A stretch of DNA of 64,000 bases from Jiangella alkaliphila (GTDB lineage: Bacteria > Actinomycetota > Actinomycetes > Jiangellales > Jiangellaceae): NCBI RefSeq assembly GCF_900105925.1, contig NZ_LT629791.1:5922001-5986000 (forward strand). Direction: 5' to 3'. The stretch's first letter is position 1. The number at the start of each line of letters is the position of its first letter. The notes under the pieces were generated by a model. It searched no databases. It worked only from the letters and a program-made list of their open reading frames with translations, and was not told where the DNA came from. Position numbers and translations under genes: made by a program. This document shows, one piece after another, positions 43,494-52,388 of this stretch.

Positions 43494-44447
43494 CTAGGAG
43501 GCGGGCGCAGCCCAGGTCAGGGCGCGCTGGGGGTTGGCGCGCAGGATCGCGTCGGCGGCGTCCAGCCCGAGCCGCGACCGCAGCCGCGGCACGAACGTCT
43601 CCCCCAGCACCGCCATGCCCGGCCCGCCGCCGTACGCGCGCAGCTGCGACCGCCGCCCGACGTCGGTGCCGAGCAGCAGGCGGTCGCCGTGCCCGTCGGC
43701 GACCATGCGGGCGATGAGGTCGAGCAGGTCGGAGTCGGGCCGGTACTTGATCCGCCCGACGGTGTCGTACAGCAGGTACGCGCCTCGGGCGGCCAGTTCG
43801 CCGTGCAGGCCCGGGTCCGGGTTGCGGTCCAGGTGCGCCAGCAGCACACGGCCGGCCGGCACGCCGTCCTCCGCCAGTAGGTCGAGCAGCTCCGGCCCCA
43901 TGGTGCCGATCTCGCAGTGGACGGCGACCGGCGCACCCGTCCGCCGCGCCGCCGCGGCCCCAGCGGCAAGCCGGGTCCGTTCGGCCGGCGACGCCCGCTG
44001 GTAGGAGGCGCCGAGCTTGACGATCCCGGCTCGGTGCGATGACGGCGCAGGCAGCGGCCCCTGCCAGTCGCGCTCGTCGATGCCGCTGGTCAGATCGGCC
44101 AGGAGCACCTCCTCCAGCACCGACGCCGGCTCGCGGTAGACCCAGTGCCCCGACGGATAGTGCGCGTCGCGGTGGTAGCCGGTCGCGGCGACGACGTGCA
44201 CCCCCGTCCGCCGGCTCACCGCGGCCAGCCCGGTCGCCGAGCGGCCCAGCCCGACCGGCGTCAGGTCGACGATCGTGTCGACCCCGGCCGCCCGCACCGA
44301 CTCCACCTCGGCGGTCATCGCCTCGACGTCGCCGAAGTCGTCGCCAGGCAGCGCGGGCGAGCGCAGGAACAGGTGCTCGTGGGCGTCGACAGCGCCCAGC
44401 CCGGCCGGATCGGCCGGGCCGAGCACCGTCATGACGTGACCGTTCAC
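43494..44447 (-). CDS. Phosphotriesterase-family (lactonase-like) amidohydrolase
   Basis: 317 aa, TIM-barrel with a binuclear metal site: GAVDAHEHLFLR (HxH), the bridging Lys in AGIVKLGASYQ, VAVHCEIG, LLAHLDRNPD and LLGTDVGRR. Members outside the pesticide-degrading group are mostly lactonases, including sugar-lactonases, so a role in opening a sugar lactone made by an oxidoreductase fits this locus. The GTG at 44447 overlaps the preceding propeller gene stop (GTGA); an ATG five codons downstream is the alternative. Confidence 0.9.
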   Translation of the reverse strand: MNGHVMTVLGPADPAGLGAVDAHEHLFLRSPALPGDDFGDVEAMTAEVESVRAAGVDTIVDLTPVGLGRSATGLAAVSRRTGVHVVAATGYHRDAHYPSGHWVYREPASVLEEVLLADLTSGIDERDWQGPLPAPSSHRAGIVKLGASYQRASPAERTRLAAGAAAARRTGAPVAVHCEIGTMGPELLDLLAEDGVPAGRVLLAHLDRNPDPGLHGELAARGAYLLYDTVGRIKYRPDSDLLDLIARMVADGHGDRLLLGTDVGRRSQLRAYGGGPGMAVLGETFVPRLRSRLGLDAADAILRANPQRALTWAAPAS

Positions 44448-46438
44448 GGCACCAGCTTGTGCAACACGGCGCCCTTGGACAGGTACAACGCGCCGTCGCC
44501 GCCCAGCACCACCGCCGACACCCCGGACGTCACCGTCGTCACCGTTCCGGTCACGACGTCGGCGCGCAGCAGCTGCCCGCCGACCACCGCGTAGACCGTG
44601 CCGTCCGGCAGCACCGCGAGCCGCTGACCCTCGGACCACACGTGGTCGACGTTCGCCCAGTCCTCGGCCGGCACCGGGATCTCCCGCAGCACCTGCCGCG
44701 TGGCGACGTCCAGCTCGAACAACCGGCCCTGCGTCAACCCCCAGAGCGTGCCGGACGGCGACACCGCCAGCTCCGTCACCGCGGGCAGGCCGGGGAACGG
44801 CGTCACCTCCCACAGCTTCGTCCGCGTCACGGGGTCGTAGGCGAACACCCGCCCGTCGTCGTCCGGCGGGACGATGCCGAGGCCGGCCCACTTCGACGTG
44901 CTCGCGTAGACGACGTCGCCGATCGCGACCGCGGACACGACGCTGCCGGTCCCGGCCACACCACGGTCGACGTGCACAGACCCCGTCGCCGGGTCGTAGA
45001 CGCTGATCGCGCCGGTCAGCTGGCCGTAGTTCGGCACCGTCCCGATGACGACCCGGCCGGCCGCCGACGCCAGCGCCATCGGCCGGTCCTGGCCCTGCGC
45101 CGACAGGTTCGCGACCGGGCCGGGGTTGCTGCCCCACACGAACGACTCGGACGGGTCGTAGCGCAGTACCGTCCCCGCCGGGTAGGTGCCGAGGTAGAGA
45201 TCGGAGCCGACGGCGAGCATCTCGTCGGTCTGCCCGACGGTGCCGCGCGGCACCTGCTCCATGCCACCCGTCGCCGGGTCGTACCAGGACAGCCCGCCGG
45301 AGCCGAGCCCGCCGGCCCAGACGCGCCCGTCCGGCCCGACCCCCAGCGACCGGATGTGCACCGGCTCGCCGACGATCTCGAGCTGGTCGACGCGCGACTC
45401 GCCGGTGCGCGGGTTGTGCACCCAGAGCCGGCCGATGTAGTCCGTCATCACCAGCGACTCGCCCGGGTAGCCGTCCTCCTCCATGTCGATCCAGGCGAAC
45501 CCGCGCGAGGTGAACATCGACGGGAACGCACCGGTCTCGCGGATCCGCCCGGTGAGCGTGCTCAACGCGCGCAGCCGCCCGTTCGTCCCGACGAAGTAGA
45601 CCTCCTTGCGCATCGGCGAGATCGCCGAGACGTCCAGCCCGCCGGCCGGGCCGAGCGGCGTCAGCCACGCCTGTTCGCGCAGGTCGTAGCGGAGCATCGT
45701 CCGCGACGCGGTCAGGTGCACGTACGCGACGTCGTCGCGGACGCTGACCTGGTTGACCTCGTGCTCGGCGTCGTACGGCGCCGGCAGCGGGATCGGCGTG
45801 ACAACGCCGGACGCGATGTCGACTCGGACGAACCGGGCCCGCTGCGTGCCGAGCCCGGCGTAGACGTCGTCGCCCCAGACGACGACGCTGCGCAGGTACT
45901 GCGAGTCCGGCGCGAGGTTGCCGTAGTCGCGGAACGTCCCGGCGTCCGGGTCGTAGGCGAACAGCTGCCCGGTCGGGTAGCCGCCGAAGAACACCGTCCC
46001 GTCCGGGTGGATGCCCAGCCCGTAGAGGTACGTGACGGAGGTGGACGGCCGTCCCAGGTCGGTCAGCGTGTCCGTCGCGTAGTCGTAGGAGTACAGGCGG
46101 CCCTGCTGGAACGTCGCGATGTACACGGTGCCGTCCGGCGCGACGGCGAGGTCGCGCGAGCCGATCGCGCCGGGCAGCCGCACCGACCGGATCGACCGGC
46201 GCTCGCGGACGTCGATGACGTGCAGGCTGGTGGTCCCGGAGCCGAGCAGCACCGTGTAGATCACCGGCGTGCCGTCGGGCAGGGCACCGTAGGCGACCTT
46301 GTCGATGGCGACGTTCGTGATGGGGGTGCCGACCTCGGTGAGCGTGAGGTCGGCCGCCGGGGCGGGTGCCGCCGCGCCGCCGGCCACGAGGGCCACGGCG
46401 GCGGCGAGCGTCAGGACCCGGCGAACGAGTCGTGGCAT
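44444..46438 (-). CDS. Secreted seven-bladed-type propeller protein
   Basis: 664 aa. Signal peptide MPRLVRRVLTLAAAVALVAG with a cleavage site after APAPAA. The mature protein is built of repeated blades: LAVAPDGTVYIATFQQGRLY, LGIHPDGTVFFGGYPTGQLF, LGVGPDGRVWAGGLGSGGLS and LAVSPSGTLWGLTQGRLFEL, about 10 to 14 in all, so one or two propellers. It has no identifiable catalytic residues and could bind or cleave a polysaccharide outside the cell. It lies between the beta-helix protein and the lactonase-like gene in one leftward operon. Confidence 0.85.
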   Translation of the reverse strand: MPRLVRRVLTLAAAVALVAGGAAAPAPAADLTLTEVGTPITNVAIDKVAYGALPDGTPVIYTVLLGSGTTSLHVIDVRERRSIRSVRLPGAIGSRDLAVAPDGTVYIATFQQGRLYSYDYATDTLTDLGRPSTSVTYLYGLGIHPDGTVFFGGYPTGQLFAYDPDAGTFRDYGNLAPDSQYLRSVVVWGDDVYAGLGTQRARFVRVDIASGVVTPIPLPAPYDAEHEVNQVSVRDDVAYVHLTASRTMLRYDLREQAWLTPLGPAGGLDVSAISPMRKEVYFVGTNGRLRALSTLTGRIRETGAFPSMFTSRGFAWIDMEEDGYPGESLVMTDYIGRLWVHNPRTGESRVDQLEIVGEPVHIRSLGVGPDGRVWAGGLGSGGLSWYDPATGGMEQVPRGTVGQTDEMLAVGSDLYLGTYPAGTVLRYDPSESFVWGSNPGPVANLSAQGQDRPMALASAAGRVVIGTVPNYGQLTGAISVYDPATGSVHVDRGVAGTGSVVSAVAIGDVVYASTSKWAGLGIVPPDDDGRVFAYDPVTRTKLWEVTPFPGLPAVTELAVSPSGTLWGLTQGRLFELDVATRQVLREIPVPAEDWANVDHVWSEGQRLAVLPDGTVYAVVGGQLLRADVVTGTVTTVTSGVSAVVLGGDGALYLSKGAVLHKLVP

Positions 46439-46471
46439 GAGCGGGGTTCTCCTAGGGACTGGGATGCGGGC

Positions 46472-48547
46472 TCAGGTGAAGACGAAGTGCCGGCCCTCGA
46501 GCGACTCCGAGACGCCGACCTGGGCGATCACGTCGTTCGTCGCGACCGCCGTGGCGGTGGTCTTGACGATGATCTGTGCGTTGCTGGGCTGTGCCGTGGT
46601 GCCGGCGGCGATCCCGGCGACGGTGGGTGCGCCCGACCCGGCGGTGTCGCACTCGATCAGCCGGACCGTGTACCGCTGGCTCGGCACGGTGGGCGTCGGC
46701 GCGATCGCGATCAGCACGACCTCGACCTGCCAGGCGCCGTCGATGCCCGGCGTCAGCGACTTCGTCATGACGGGTTCGGATCCGATCCACACCTTCAGCG
46801 TCTTCGCGTTCGCGTTGCTCTTCGTCGTGCCGGTGAACGTCGTGCGCACGGCGGCGCCGGGCGTGTTCAGGTTGAACGGCGGGATCGCGTGGGTGTGCAG
46901 GTTGTCCTCGCCACCGGTGACGTTGCCGACGTCGGTCGTGGTGAGCAGCGGCCGCAGGTGGTGGCCCTGGTTCTGGTAGAGCGCGACCCCGGTGGCCCCG
47001 GTCCGCACCGGGATGGTGCCCGCGGGCGCCCGGTTGTTGCGGGCGAACCCGGTCGCGCTCGCGTTCAGCAGGTCGATGAAGACCGTCGAATGCGTGGTGT
47101 TCTCCGGGACCAGCACGTTGCCGGGGTCGATCCGCATCACGCGCAGCAGCGTGTTGTCGTAGATCTCCAGGTTGCTGAAGTTGTCGATCCGGCCACAGCG
47201 GCCCAGCACCGACAACGCATCCGGCGTGCGGGTGTGGACCTTGTTGCCGGACAGCTCGAGGAAGTCCCGGGCCTGCGAGCTGCCGCCCTGGAACCACAGC
47301 TCCACCGGGTCCTCGATGGTGTTGCCGACGACGCGGTTGCGCTGGCCCTGCACGACGATCGCGCGGGAGAAGCCCTTGACGACGCAGTCGCGGATCTCGC
47401 TCTCGTTCTCCGTCGGCGCGGCGAAGAACCCCATCGTCTGGATGTCCTGCGGGACCGTCGGCGCCTCGGGGTTGTTGCGGATCGCGTGCTTGCGCCCGCC
47501 GACGATCGTCGTGTTGTCGACGATCACCTTGCCCAGCGGGCCGATCGTGTGCGAGACGCCGACGACGTACCCCGTCGCGTCGATGAAGCTGCCGGACAGC
47601 CGGACGGTGCCGCCGAGCGAGCCGGCGAAGTCGATGCAGTTGAGGTTCTGCTCCCCCACGTCGGTGTTCGCCGACACGGCGACGAAGTCCGGGCCGCGGT
47701 AGCAGTGGATGTCACGCAGGCTCCAGTTGCCGCCCTGGAACTTCATGCACCGGCGGGTCTGCCCGTTGTAGAGGAAGCGGCAGTTCTCGAACGAGCCGTG
47801 CATGGTCGGCGTCGCGCGCTGGTCCAGCATGTGCACGAAGTCGTTGTCCTCGCCCTCGCCGCCCGACGTGGTGAGGTTGCGCACCGTCACCCGCTCGCAC
47901 TCGTAGACGAACAGGTGGTTCACCTTGCCGGCCTGGTTGGCGTAGACGCCGTCCTTGCGGCCGACGAAGTCGCGGCCCACGTAGCCGTCGACGACCACCT
48001 CCTGCACGTTCTTGACGGTGATGCCGAACGTGCCCAGCGACGTCGAGTTGCCGGTGAGGTCGAGGAAGCCCAGGTTCGTCATGCGGGTGTCGTACATGCG
48101 CAGCTCGCCGCCGTCGGAGCGCCAGCAGCCCTCGGGGATGTTCTGCCCGTCGACCACCAGCCCGTGCAGCCGGGTGTCGCAGTTCGTGGCCTGGAACCAC
48201 TTCCCGGCCGGGCCGACGGCGTGCAGGCTCGCGGCCGGGACGAGCAGCGTCCCCGGCATGAACCGCACGTCGATCGTCTCGCCGGTGATCGCCACCTGGC
48301 CGACGGTGTACGTCCCCGGCGGCACGACGATCTGCCGCCCCTCCGCGGACGCGACGTCGGCCATGAACGCGGCCGCGTTGGCCGCGCCGGTGGCGGCCGG
48401 GTCCATGGTGGTCTCGACCTCGCCGACGGCGAAGACGCTCCTCGGGCCTGGCCTGGCGGCCGCGGCCGGTGGTGCGCTCGCGACGACTCCGGCCGCTGCG
48501 CCGGCCGTGGCGGCGGTGACCAACGCTCGGCGGGTGAAGGTGCTCAT
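46472..48547 (-). CDS. Secreted right-handed beta-helix (pectate-lyase-like) protein
   Basis: 691 aa. The N terminus STFTRRALVTAATAGAAAG has a twin Arg and looks like a Tat signal. The main part (about residues 50-480) is a parallel beta-helix with irregular repeats such as GITVKNVQEVVVDGYVGR, LFVYECERVTVRNLTTSGGE and SIRDCVVKGFSR-like turns, the fold of pectate lyases and other polysaccharide-cleaving enzymes. The C-terminal 200 residues are a beta-sandwich. Substrate and active site are not identified. A GTCTA-type palindrome lies 15 bp upstream of the ATG at 48547, which links it to the GntR regulator at 41019. Confidence 0.85.
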   Translation of the reverse strand: MSTFTRRALVTAATAGAAAGVVASAPPAAAARPGPRSVFAVGEVETTMDPAATGAANAAAFMADVASAEGRQIVVPPGTYTVGQVAITGETIDVRFMPGTLLVPAASLHAVGPAGKWFQATNCDTRLHGLVVDGQNIPEGCWRSDGGELRMYDTRMTNLGFLDLTGNSTSLGTFGITVKNVQEVVVDGYVGRDFVGRKDGVYANQAGKVNHLFVYECERVTVRNLTTSGGEGEDNDFVHMLDQRATPTMHGSFENCRFLYNGQTRRCMKFQGGNWSLRDIHCYRGPDFVAVSANTDVGEQNLNCIDFAGSLGGTVRLSGSFIDATGYVVGVSHTIGPLGKVIVDNTTIVGGRKHAIRNNPEAPTVPQDIQTMGFFAAPTENESEIRDCVVKGFSRAIVVQGQRNRVVGNTIEDPVELWFQGGSSQARDFLELSGNKVHTRTPDALSVLGRCGRIDNFSNLEIYDNTLLRVMRIDPGNVLVPENTTHSTVFIDLLNASATGFARNNRAPAGTIPVRTGATGVALYQNQGHHLRPLLTTTDVGNVTGGEDNLHTHAIPPFNLNTPGAAVRTTFTGTTKSNANAKTLKVWIGSEPVMTKSLTPGIDGAWQVEVVLIAIAPTPTVPSQRYTVRLIECDTAGSGAPTVAGIAAGTTAQPSNAQIIVKTTATAVATNDVIAQVGVSESLEGRHFVFT

Positions 48548-48561
48548 CGTGCCTCCCGGTT

Positions 48562-48587
48562 GTCTAGCGGTATAGACAGATAGACAC
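48562..48587. promoter_or_regulatory. GntR-type operator before the beta-helix gene
   Basis: GTCTAGCGGTATAGAC (48562-48577) is a palindrome with perfect GTCTA/TAGAC ends, followed by a third half-site (ATAGACAC). It shares its half-site with the gntR-ROK intergenic palindrome at 40940 and sits just upstream of the ATG at 48547, where binding would block expression. Confidence 0.72.
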
Positions 48588-48723
48588 TTGTGGCGGCACA
48601 GTAGCCGCACGCCGGGAGACGGGTCAATGGTGGATTCCGAGGACGATCACGGCGGTTCCGGGCGCGCGACAGCGGCGACGCCGGGTAGTGCAGGCGTCGC
48701 CGCTGCCGGTCGTTCGGACGGGG

Positions 48724-51606
48724 TTAGTCCGTGATGCGGATCAAGGCCCGCTGGTAGTTCTCGCGGGTCCCGCCCGGCTGGTAGTTGTTCTGGATGTTGC
48801 CGGCCGCGTCGACGGCGAACCACTTGACCGTCGTCGTCTCACTGATCGTGATCGGCTCCTGACCCTGACGCGGTCCGGTGAACTCGATCCGCGGCGAGTC
48901 GAACGTCGGCCTGCTGCCGTCGAGCGTGTAGTAGACGTCGGACGGCTCGCTGAGCTCGAACGTGACGTCCACCGGTGCGTCGTAGCTGCCCCGGCCCGGC
49001 TCGAGTGTCGATCTGGGCAGGACGTTGTCCAGGCTGTACATCTGCGCGACCTCGAGGATGCCGAGCCAGCCGTGCGCAAACTCCATGGCCTCCTCGTGGC
49101 CCTCCTCGTAGGGCGGCGTGAACCCGACGTCGGTCCACTCCTCCCCGTTCCAGGTCGGAGAGCCCGCCTCGAAGCTCCAGGCGAAGATGCCGTTGTTGTA
49201 GAAGTGGTCGTCGGCGGAGTTGCCGGCCGCCGAGTAGAGGACGTCGCTGATCGGTCCCACCCGGCTCGGCCACACGCTGGTCCCGCGGTGTTCCTTGATC
49301 CGGTTGAGGATGACGTCGGACGCCTCGTAGAAGTAGCTCTCGACGCCGTAGCTGGGCCGCTCCAGCCCATCCCGGGTGGGCAGCCGGTAGGCGCCCGGGG
49401 ACCACATGAAGTAGCCGCCGTGCGTGTGGGTGTTCATGGCGAACCGGATGTTCGGGTTGTTCTCCACCAGCCAGATCTCGTTGCGCGACTCCGGCTCGGA
49501 CAACGGCGACGGCCCGCTGAAGGTGTCGCTGGTGCACGACGCGGAGGCGCCGGTGAAGCCCTGCTCCCGGTTGCCGGTGCGGAAGTTCCGGTTCAGGTCG
49601 ACGCCCCAGCCGTTCCTCGCCCGCAGGTCCGACGCGCCGGCCTGCGTGCAGTGGTTCGTCATGTTGCGGCGCTGCAGGGTGAAGTCGTGGATCGAGTAGT
49701 GCGTGCCGTCCGGGTTCACCGTCGGGATGATGAAGATGTCGAGGTTCCTGACCAGCTGCCGGATGAACGGGTTCGACCGGTAGTTCCGCAGCAGCCGCTC
49801 GGCGGTCTCGATGGCGACCAGCGGCGTCACCCACTCCCGGGCGTGTTCCTGCGAGTACAGCAGCACGCCGGTCTGCGAGCCGTCGCGGTCGGTGCCGATC
49901 CGGATGGCCTTGACGGTGAACGGGTCGCGCGACACGGTGTCCGGCGCCGACAGGTTGTCGGTCAGCTGCCGTGGCAGCGCAGGCGCGACCACGCCGTTGC
50001 CCGCGTTGCCCCGCCAGGTGTACGCCTTCACCAGCGCGTTCGCCCCGGGGTGGGCGTTCAGGGCGGCGACGACCTGCGCGGCCGTGCTGCTGATCGCGCC
50101 GGTCGCGTCGGTGGCGAGCTGGGCGCGGACCGCGTCGCCGGCGACGCTGACGGTCAGCGGCTGGCTGGCGGCCCGGGGGTCGGCGAGCTCGACGGTGACG
50201 TCGTTGCCGCCCTCGTGGCCCCAGACCTGTGAGTCGATGCCGACACGGTGCTCGTTGGGTGCGCCGTGCACCCGGCCGGTCGCGGGCAGACCGGGCTTGA
50301 CGACCTCGCCGTCCTCCATCGAGATCATCACCGACGGGATGGTGGTCGCCGGCGCCGTGCCCGTCATCGTGACCGGGTCGCCGGGGACGTTGTTGACGAC
50401 GACGACCGCGACGGCGCCCGCGGCCTGGGCGTTGAGGACCTTGACGGCGTAGTTGCAGGTGCCGCGGTCGACCACGGCGACGTCGCCGGCCGGGAAGCCG
50501 ACCAGCGCCTCACAGCCGTCGAGCGGATCGCCGGTGCCGTCGGCGACGCGCGTCAGGTCGCCCGAGATCCCCTGAGCGGCCGGGTGCCGCCCGAAGGACG
50601 CGGCGACCGCCTCGTACTCGCCGGCACCGGTGGACGGTGCGTCGACGACGATCTTCTCGGCGAACAGGGCCTGCGCCGGCCGCCGGTAGCCGTTGGTCTG
50701 GTAGGGCAGCTCGACGATCTCGGCGAGCTCGGGGAACTCCGCGGCCAGCGACTCGATCCGCTCCGTGGCCTCGGTCGCGTCGACGTAGTGGTCGACGAAC
50801 CCGGTCGCCAGGTTCCCCCACTCCCTGGGAGCGCCGCGCCCGCTCGGGTACTCGCCGTCGAGGAACTCGGTGAACGGCCGCTCGACCTGGCCGACCACCT
50901 CGCCATTGAGGATGCTGCGCACGCGCATCCGCGACGGCACCGGGTCGGCCGGCACCGGATCGCCGGTGCGGTGGTACATGTAGTGGCCGCCGTCGACGAA
51001 CCGCGAGAGGTTGAACGTCCCCCCGGCGCCGATCGGGGTGCCCGGTCCCGCGTCGAGGCTCACCTCCAGCAGCACGTTCGCCGAGCTCGAACCGGCCTCC
51101 GAGAAGACCTCGATCTGGATGAACGTCTCGCCGAGGTTCTCGAACCAGGCGGCTCGCTGCACGTTCAGGTCGTCGCCGACGTCCAGCGCCGCCTCCTCGG
51201 CGACCTCGATCTCGGCGACGGTGTCCTCGCGCTCCTCCTGCAGCGCGGTGAACTCCTCGTCGGTGAGCACCGGCTCGCCGACGGCGAACCCCGCGTCGGC
51301 CAGCCACTGCTGCTCCGACGGCGTGATGATGGCCTCGACCCGCAGGCCGTCGCCGGTGTCGTCGACCTTCTCGGCCAGATCGACGCCGGTGGCCACCAGC
51401 TGGTCGAGCGCCGTCCGGTCGGCGACCGTGATGGGGACGAGCTCCGGCAGCTCGTAGCCGTCGAACTGCAACGACTCGGCGTTCAGCTCCGGCTCGGGTG
51501 CCGTCGCCGTGACCTGCATCGCGAGCGGCACCACGAGGAGCGCCGCCGGAACGGCCACGACACAGGCCAAGCCCACGCCGCGGCGGGAGAGAGAGGGGCG
51601 AGCCAC
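48724..51606 (-). CDS. Secreted M14 zinc carboxypeptidase with PA and chitobiase-like domains
   Basis: 960 aa. Signal peptide at the N terminus (VARPSLSRRGVGLACVVAVP). After a long propeptide-like region, a PA domain is inserted at about 380-445 (ALVGFPAGDVAVVDRGTCNY). The M14 core shows SQEHAREWVTPLVAIE (zinc ligands near 586-589), PTVNPDGTHYS, GVDLNRNFRTGN, THTHGGYF (third zinc ligand near 725) and the catalytic Glu in FAWSFEAGSP (near 814). The C terminus carries a chitobiase-type domain (YYTLDGSRPTFDSPR). It degrades peptides outside the cell. Leaderless of neighbours, it appears monocistronic. Confidence 0.92.
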   Translation of the reverse strand: MARPSLSRRGVGLACVVAVPAALLVVPLAMQVTATAPEPELNAESLQFDGYELPELVPITVADRTALDQLVATGVDLAEKVDDTGDGLRVEAIITPSEQQWLADAGFAVGEPVLTDEEFTALQEEREDTVAEIEVAEEAALDVGDDLNVQRAAWFENLGETFIQIEVFSEAGSSSANVLLEVSLDAGPGTPIGAGGTFNLSRFVDGGHYMYHRTGDPVPADPVPSRMRVRSILNGEVVGQVERPFTEFLDGEYPSGRGAPREWGNLATGFVDHYVDATEATERIESLAAEFPELAEIVELPYQTNGYRRPAQALFAEKIVVDAPSTGAGEYEAVAASFGRHPAAQGISGDLTRVADGTGDPLDGCEALVGFPAGDVAVVDRGTCNYAVKVLNAQAAGAVAVVVVNNVPGDPVTMTGTAPATTIPSVMISMEDGEVVKPGLPATGRVHGAPNEHRVGIDSQVWGHEGGNDVTVELADPRAASQPLTVSVAGDAVRAQLATDATGAISSTAAQVVAALNAHPGANALVKAYTWRGNAGNGVVAPALPRQLTDNLSAPDTVSRDPFTVKAIRIGTDRDGSQTGVLLYSQEHAREWVTPLVAIETAERLLRNYRSNPFIRQLVRNLDIFIIPTVNPDGTHYSIHDFTLQRRNMTNHCTQAGASDLRARNGWGVDLNRNFRTGNREQGFTGASASCTSDTFSGPSPLSEPESRNEIWLVENNPNIRFAMNTHTHGGYFMWSPGAYRLPTRDGLERPSYGVESYFYEASDVILNRIKEHRGTSVWPSRVGPISDVLYSAAGNSADDHFYNNGIFAWSFEAGSPTWNGEEWTDVGFTPPYEEGHEEAMEFAHGWLGILEVAQMYSLDNVLPRSTLEPGRGSYDAPVDVTFELSEPSDVYYTLDGSRPTFDSPRIEFTGPRQGQEPITISETTTVKWFAVDAAGNIQNNYQPGGTRENYQRALIRITD

Positions 51607-51781
51607 GATCCACCTCCGGGTCTCGAGGCCCGGCCCGGAGCGCTCACCCTGCCGTTCGCCTCTGAGTCAGAAAAGGGGGGAATGTAATGTGACACTTCGG
51701 CCCAAACGGAACGATCGGACTGTAATACCCGCCGGTCGACTTGTCCAGGGTGCGGCCGCAGGCCGGTCGGTCCGGGTAGTA

Positions 51782-51796
51782 CCGAGTTATACTCGG
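51782..51796. promoter_or_regulatory. Palindromic operator of the mazEF-like pair
   Basis: CCGAGT-TAT-ACTCGG is a perfect palindrome that ends 3 bp before the antitoxin GTG at 51800. Its position fits autoregulation by the ribbon-helix-helix antitoxin, alone or with toxin. Confidence 0.72.
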
Positions 51797-51799
51797 GGC

Positions 51800-52045
51800 G
51801 TGAAGACCGCGATCTCGCTGCCCGACGCCACCTTCGAGCGCGCCACCCGCCGAGCCGCCGAGCTGGGCATGAGCCGCTCGGAGTTCTTCGCGCGCGCCGC
51901 CGAGCAGTACCTGCGCCAGCTCGACGACGCGTCGCTCACCGCCCAGATCGACGCGGCCCTCGACCGCGGCGGCGACGACGACTCCGCCGGCGCCGCGGTG
52001 GCGGCCGGCCGGCGCACGCTCACCGCCGCCGAGTCCGACTGGTGA
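51800..52045 (+). CDS. Ribbon-helix-helix antitoxin
   Basis: 81 aa. The N-terminal RHH motif (VKTAISLPDATFERATRRAA, then MSRSEFFARAAEQYLRQL) binds DNA; the acidic C-terminal part (ALDRGGDDDSAG to AAESDW) would wrap the toxin. I chose the GTG at 51800 because the RHH strand begins there. It overlaps the toxin gene by four bases (GTGA). It is not the AbrB-type MazE of E. coli but the RHH type common beside actinobacterial MazF. Confidence 0.9.
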   Translation: MKTAISLPDATFERATRRAAELGMSRSEFFARAAEQYLRQLDDASLTAQIDAALDRGGDDDSAGAAVAAGRRTLTAAESDW

Positions 52046-52383
52046 TCGCCCGGGGCGACCTCTACTGGGTCGACCTCGGCGCACCGCGCGGCAGCCGCCC
52101 GGCCAAGCGGCGCCCGGTGCTGATCGTCCAGGCCGACCCCTACAACGCCAGCCGCCTGGCCACCACGCTCGCCGCCGTCGTCACCTCGAACACCGCCCGC
52201 GCCGAGCTGCCCGGCAACGTCTTCCTCCCGGCCGCCGCCACCGGGCTGCCCCGCGACTCCGTCGTCAACGTCACCGCCCTGGTCACGGTCGACAAGCGGG
52301 ACCTGCGCGAGCGTGCCGGCCGCGTCCCGCCCCACCTCATGCCCGCCATCGACGACGGCCTGCGCCGCATCCTCGGCGTGTGA
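52042..52383 (+). CDS. mazF: MazF/PemK-family mRNA interferase toxin
   Basis: 113 aa. Family motifs: IARGDLYWVDLGAPRGSRPA, KRRPVLIVQADPYNASRLAT, then TLAAVVTSNTARAELPGNVF and DSVVNVTALVTVDKRDL. The Arg in KRRPVLIV and the Thr/Ser in VVTSN are the active-site positions of MazF ribonucleases. It should cut mRNA at a short motif and be neutralised by the upstream antitoxin. The GTG at 52042 overlaps the antitoxin stop. Confidence 0.92.
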   Translation: MIARGDLYWVDLGAPRGSRPAKRRPVLIVQADPYNASRLATTLAAVVTSNTARAELPGNVFLPAAATGLPRDSVVNVTALVTVDKRDLRERAGRVPPHLMPAIDDGLRRILGV

Positions 52384-52388
52384 GCCTC

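Noticed and set aside
44459-48583. 1374-codon open frame on the + strand
   Set aside because: It is antisense to two well-supported genes (beta-helix and propeller), is rich in Arg/Val/Asp/His of the kind produced by the complement of GC-rich codons, and has no domain.
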